Of a stretch of 64,000 nucleotides of DNA, positions 60,598 to 64,000 are shown one piece after another. The stretch spans positions 1 to 64,000 of the forward strand of contig CAZSMC010000020.1 in the NCBI GenBank assembly GCA_964607755.1, given 5' to 3'. The DNA comes from CAZSMC01 sp964607755. GTDB taxonomy: Bacteria; Zhuqueibacterota; Zhuqueibacteria; Residuimicrobiales; Krinioviventaceae. Under the pieces are notes generated by a model that worked only from the letters and a program-made list of their open reading frames with translations, made no database searches and had not been told where the DNA came from. The position numbers and the translations under genes are program-made. Numbering within the stretch: position 1 is the first letter of the stretch; each line of letters begins with the position of its first letter.

Positions 60598-60641
60598 GGC
60601 CTGTTCGAGCACAAGCCCATAGTTTGAGCTTGCCGCACACA

Positions 60642-60669
60642 GGAGCCGGGTGAGAAAATTCCCGGCTCC
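60642..60669. terminator. Terminator hairpin between convergent genes
   Basis: GGAGCCGGG / CCCGGCTCC, perfect 9-bp stem with a 10-base loop, between the baeRF-type gene and the convergent nucleoside hydrolase gene. Neither side has a strong T-tract. Confidence 0.6.
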
Positions 60670-60680
60670 AAATTAAAAAT

Positions 60681-61595
60681 CTACTTTTCAGAAAAATAAT
60701 CTGCAACCTTTTTATAAAAGTCGCTTTTCATCGAATCGGCGTTTATGGACGAGTACACGAACACCTTCCGGTTTGTATTTTCCGGGGGCGTGGTAACCAT
60801 TTGCTCAACAGCTAATTTCGGATCAATTAACACTTCGATCACAGACAAATCCCAGATCACGCGTCGGTAGCGGCCGGAGTCGATATGATTGTACCACCGC
60901 TGATAAAGATAATTCAAAAGCGGATGTTTATCTTTGAACTCTTTTCTAACTTTTTGCATGTCAAAAGAAAGAGCGGATGCCACATTCACCGGCATAATGT
61001 GCGTTTCAAGTCCTTCCGTATCCAAAACCACGTTGATGGCCTGGATGTCGTTGATACAATTGAAATCTCTTTTTTTCCAGATTTTTGTATCAAAATCATA
61101 ACTGGTTCCCAAAAGATAAAGGTTGATTTTTGGAACAATGGACGGATCGATCAGCAGGGCAGAGGCGACATTGGTGGTCGCGCCCAGTGCGATGACAACG
61201 AGTTTTTCATTTTCCGGTGTTTCGTGCGCTTGTTCAATAATATGATACGCCGCAGCCGAGTGTTGAGCAACATCCTGCCCCCAGTCGTACAGCCGGAAGT
61301 GAGCGCCGCGAGGGTGCGGTATGCTCATTTTGTCCAAATAACCAAGTAGTAAAACATTTAATCGATGGCTGTCTTCGAGCGTATTGTCTGTTGCCCAGTG
61401 ACTGCATTGCCATTGCGTGGAATTCAAGCCAACGATTTCAAAAGACGGTTCGATCAACGCTCTGACAATGGCATAAAGATCATCCACTTCATTAGCCGTA
61501 TCTGCATCAATAATCAATCGGGTTTTATCTTGCGCCAGGCCAGAGACAGTAAAAAAGACAAACAAGACTAAAAATGCACGTGTTGCATTTGTCAT
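60681..61595 (-). CDS. Secreted inosine-uridine nucleoside hydrolase-like protein
   Basis: 304 aa. Signal peptide (about 1-21: FLVLFVFFTVSGLAQ). The calcium-binding aspartates of nucleoside hydrolases are seen in LIIDADTANEVDD (about 27-39), and the last family aspartate in RRVIWDLSVIEVL near 251; NDIQAINVVLDT near 188 is the middle block. These enzymes split the N-glycosidic bond of ribonucleosides. Export suggests scavenging of nucleosides or glycan cleavage outside the cytoplasm. Some residues of the substrate loop differ from the classic family, so the substrate may not be a nucleoside. Confidence 0.82.
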   Translation of the reverse strand: MTNATRAFLVLFVFFTVSGLAQDKTRLIIDADTANEVDDLYAIVRALIEPSFEIVGLNSTQWQCSHWATDNTLEDSHRLNVLLLGYLDKMSIPHPRGAHFRLYDWGQDVAQHSAAAYHIIEQAHETPENEKLVVIALGATTNVASALLIDPSIVPKINLYLLGTSYDFDTKIWKKRDFNCINDIQAINVVLDTEGLETHIMPVNVASALSFDMQKVRKEFKDKHPLLNYLYQRWYNHIDSGRYRRVIWDLSVIEVLIDPKLAVEQMVTTPPENTNRKVFVYSSINADSMKSDFYKKVADYFSEK

Positions 61596-61725
61596 GAATT
61601 TCCCTCCTCTATTTGAGTTGTGCAGGAGATATGACTATTTATATGTTTCAAAAGATAGCCATTCCTGTTGGCAATTAAAACTGCTTTTTAGCTTTTTATC
61701 GGCGAGGAAAAGTTAACGTTTGTTT

Positions 61726-61768
61726 AACCACGCCGGCAGGTTGCAAAAACACGCATACCGGCGTGGTT
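61726..61768 (-). terminator. Hairpin behind UPF0182 gene
   Basis: AACCACGCCGG (61726-61736) and CCGGCGTGGTT (61758-61768) form a perfect 11-bp stem with a 21-base loop, 5 bases beyond the UPF0182 stop on the minus strand. No T-tract, but its place fits a terminator. Confidence 0.55.
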
Positions 61769-61773
61769 GGAAT

Positions 61774-64000
61774 TTATTCCTGTTGTTGTGGTGAAGGCTG
61801 CTGCGCACGATTCTGTAATTGTTGCAGAGTTGATTGCAGATTTTCCAGCGCTGAGGCAGCCTGGTTGAACTGCTTTTGTCCGCTGTATTGCAAATAGTCA
61901 TTAAAATATTGGTTTGCGCGCCGGACGAGCTCGTCCAGCGTCGCTGAGACAGCACCTTCTTCTGCTTGTGGCAATTCGGGTGCGACGTCTTTGAATAGTC
62001 CTTGCAGAGCCTTGTCAAAGGTTTCCGCATAGCTCAAATTGTCGCCGTGCATTACGGCGACTAATCGCAGCTCAGGATAAGCAGCAGTTTCCGCCTGCAG
62101 ATAAATAGGTTCAACATAAATAATTGTTTCTTCGATAGGAATCGCCAGCATGTTGCCGCGTATCACATTCGAGCCGCGTTGATCCCACAAACTCAACTGT
62201 CCCGATAAATAGCTGTCCTGATCAATTTTAGTCTCGACTTGCTGCGGCCCCAGAATTCGCTTTTCTTTCGGAAATTTATAAGCCAGGAAACGGCCATAAT
62301 TCTCGCCGTCGCACATGCCGGCTATCCAGCCGATAAGAACCTGACGGTTTTTGGGTGTGAACGGTAACATAAGAATATATTCGGGATTATCTTTATCTGG
62401 CGATTCCCACATCACGTAATATGGCTCTACCGGCTGTACCTGATTATAGTACTTTTCAGTCGCACGCACCCACAAATCTTCCTGATTATAAAACACATCC
62501 GGGTCGGTCATGTGATATTTAGTATAGACCATTCCCTGGATTCGCATGAAATCAGATGGATAGCGAACGTGATTGAACAAGTTTTCAGGCATCTCATCTC
62601 GGGAAACAAAAAGATCTGGGAAAATATTATCCCAGACTCGAATGATTGGATCGTCTTTATCAAAAATATAAAGAGTGACAGAGCCGTTATACGCATCAAC
62701 CACTGCCTTGACTGAATTGCGGATATAATTAATGCCGCGGAACTGTGCTCCCACAGGCGTATGGATATTTCTGTCAAGGTTATTGTTCCGGTATTGAATA
62801 TTCTCGGTCGCGCCAATGCGTTCACTGTAGGGAAAATTCTTTGACGTTGTGTAGCAATCGAGGATCCAGTAGAGTTTTCCGTCTGCAAGGACAATATAAG
62901 GATCCTCATCAAATCGCAGAAACGGGGCCAGCGTTTGAACCCTGTCGCGGATATTCCGGTGAAACATAATCCGCGTTTCCGGGGTGGGATAGCTGGACAG
63001 GAAAAACCGGGTGCCGTCAATTTTCCAGCCGAATAAAAACTTTCGCCATAAATTTTTCAACTCCACACCTCCGGTACCATTATAGTGCGTGTAGACATTT
63101 TGTTCACCACTGGGGTAATCGAATTCTTTTTCTTTGGAATTCGCATACACCTGATTGTCTGTCAATTCACCATAATAGATCTGCGGCTGCTCCACGTTTA
63201 GGGACGGATATGTGCTCTTTGGTGGAATATCCTGCACCAACAGGTTGGGCAGGCCTTCGGGGGTAAAATCGCTCACTGATGTCAACGTAATTCCGTTGCC
63301 ATGGGTGTACTTGAACCGCCGGTTGACGAACGTCTGACTTTGCTCCGGTAGATTATCAATTTCCATTTCCCTGGCAGAAATCATAACCTGTTTGTACTTT
63401 TTATTAAAAGTGTATCGATCGATATCGACATCGACGAATTCGTAATAAAGACGTATTTCCTGGAATTGCTTGTACACAGCATCAAGAGCACGGTAATCCC
63501 ATAAACGAATATTTTCGAACAGGTTTTGATTGTTTTCCACCATAGTCCTGTTAAATTCTTCTGTTGCCGGAAATTCACGCTCCTCAACCTTGTCCAGAGC
63601 AAAACCTTTGCGGGTGAATTCAATATTATTTTTAATGTACGGACGTTCAAATGTGATTTCGTTTGGTTCAACGCGCAACCACTGAACAAGTCCCGGCGCA
63701 ATGGTGAGAATGATGAGCCATAACACGATGACCAGCACGCCAAAGGATATAATAGTGTTAATCGGACCATACTCTGTTTGGGACTTTCGTCTACTAATCA
63801 ATTGCCGTGCCTTGTCACGCAGTGATGGAATGAGCACGATGACACCTAAAGCTACGGTCAAAATGATGGAAATCGTATAGCCTGGAAGGCGGATGTGCAC
63901 GTCAGTCCATCCGGGCCCGGTGACGACGCCCCATGTGGAAAATAATAAATGATAACGGCTCAGCAGTTTATCAATAGCAAGAACAAAGATGATAACAGCC
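61774..64000 (-). CDS. UPF0182 family membrane protein (5' end outside window)
   Basis: At least 742 codons; the frame is open at the window edge. The first visible residues include a membrane segment (VIIFVLAIDKLL), then GVVTGPGWTDVHIRLPGY, the family's conserved junction before the next membrane spans (about 45-65 and 95-115). The large extracytoplasmic part follows with GGVELKNLWRKFLFGW, HRNIRDRVQTLAPFL and, near the end, the Q-rich tail PSPQQQE. UPF0182 (COG1615) proteins are about 900 aa with several N-terminal helices, so roughly 150 residues are missing. The GTG at 63900 is an internal codon, not the start. Function of the family is unknown. Confidence 0.92.
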   Translation of the reverse strand, partial: AVIIFVLAIDKLLSRYHLLFSTWGVVTGPGWTDVHIRLPGYTISIILTVALGVIVLIPSLRDKARQLISRRKSQTEYGPINTIISFGVLVIVLWLIILTIAPGLVQWLRVEPNEITFERPYIKNNIEFTRKGFALDKVEEREFPATEEFNRTMVENNQNLFENIRLWDYRALDAVYKQFQEIRLYYEFVDVDIDRYTFNKKYKQVMISAREMEIDNLPEQSQTFVNRRFKYTHGNGITLTSVSDFTPEGLPNLLVQDIPPKSTYPSLNVEQPQIYYGELTDNQVYANSKEKEFDYPSGEQNVYTHYNGTGGVELKNLWRKFLFGWKIDGTRFFLSSYPTPETRIMFHRNIRDRVQTLAPFLRFDEDPYIVLADGKLYWILDCYTTSKNFPYSERIGATENIQYRNNNLDRNIHTPVGAQFRGINYIRNSVKAVVDAYNGSVTLYIFDKDDPIIRVWDNIFPDLFVSRDEMPENLFNHVRYPSDFMRIQGMVYTKYHMTDPDVFYNQEDLWVRATEKYYNQVQPVEPYYVMWESPDKDNPEYILMLPFTPKNRQVLIGWIAGMCDGENYGRFLAYKFPKEKRILGPQQVETKIDQDSYLSGQLSLWDQRGSNVIRGNMLAIPIEETIIYVEPIYLQAETAAYPELRLVAVMHGDNLSYAETFDKALQGLFKDVAPELPQAEEGAVSATLDELVRRANQYFNDYLQYSGQKQFNQAASALENLQSTLQQLQNRAQQPSPQQQE

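Noticed and set aside
63898..63900. GTG as start codon of the UPF0182 gene
   Set aside because: The frame continues upstream to the window edge with conserved family residues (GVVTGPGWTDVH), so the codon is internal.

Overview
The window looks like chromosomal DNA of a Gram-negative bacterium of the FCB superphylum. Three secreted proteins end in a type IX secretion (T9SS)-type C-terminal domain with a 'NYPNPFN'-like lead-in. There is a TonB receptor, signal-peptide lipoproteins, and a GldA/F/G-type ABC exporter followed by a DUF4340 protein. Calditrichota, KSB1 or Ignavibacteriota-like lineages would fit, but the sequence alone does not settle the phylum. One run of 100 N (52973-53072) shows that this is a scaffold from a draft assembly. 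It is flanked by an exact 55-bp duplication, so the gap is probably false.

Layout. 1-8.5 kb: end of a GldAFG-like exporter operon and DUF4340, then pnp, an M16 protease, a polysaccharide deacetylase, a MerR regulator and tRNA-Pro(GGG). 9-10.3 kb: gene-free stretch with a 90-bp dispersed repeat present twice. 10.3-13.7 kb (minus): pntA1-pntA2-pntB transhydrogenase and an Lrp regulator. 14.2-16.3 kb: NfeD/slipin pair. 16.4-17.0 kb: a REP-associated (RAYT) transposase broken by one stop codon and framed by mirror-image REP palindromes. 17.0-22.15 kb (minus): a cobalamin-riboswitch operon of cobA, a BtuB-like TonB receptor and a large beta-propeller surface protein with a T9SS tail. 22-29 kb: sialate O-acetylesterase, response regulator, transglutaminase-like/TPR protein and a secreted phospholipase-D-type nuclease. 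28.9-41.3 kb (minus): a tight head-to-tail housekeeping run (envC-like, holB, ricT, pfkA, metG, tatD, ksgA, mgtE, recO, metX, metW and a small ORF). 41.5-45.2 kb: pheA, a second phosphofructokinase of the pyrophosphate type, secreted glutathione peroxidase, a second REP cluster and a Rho-N protein. 45.4-52.4 kb: GH88 hydrolase, sugar isomerase, Gfo/Idh dehydrogenase, alpha/beta hydrolase, znuABC and a 60-aa protein. 52.4-57.3 kb: metallo-hydrolase across the gap, an iscU remnant, a beta-propeller glycosidase-like T9SS protein, comM, a candidate 6S-like RNA and a toxin-antitoxin remnant. 57.4-64 kb: ABC-2 exporter, baeRF-type protein, nucleoside hydrolase and a UPF0182 protein running off the end.

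The most interesting unit is the B12 operon. Bacteroides uses the surface beta-propeller lipoprotein BtuG to hand cobalamin to BtuB. Here a propeller protein without a lipobox but with a T9SS tail lies in the same riboswitch-controlled operon, which suggests a T9SS-exported counterpart. Other points worth a second look are the two phosphofructokinases with different phospho-donor signatures, the RAYT/REP system, the 6S-like RNA, and three truncated gene starts (ald-like, iscU-like, relE-like) left as scars between genes.
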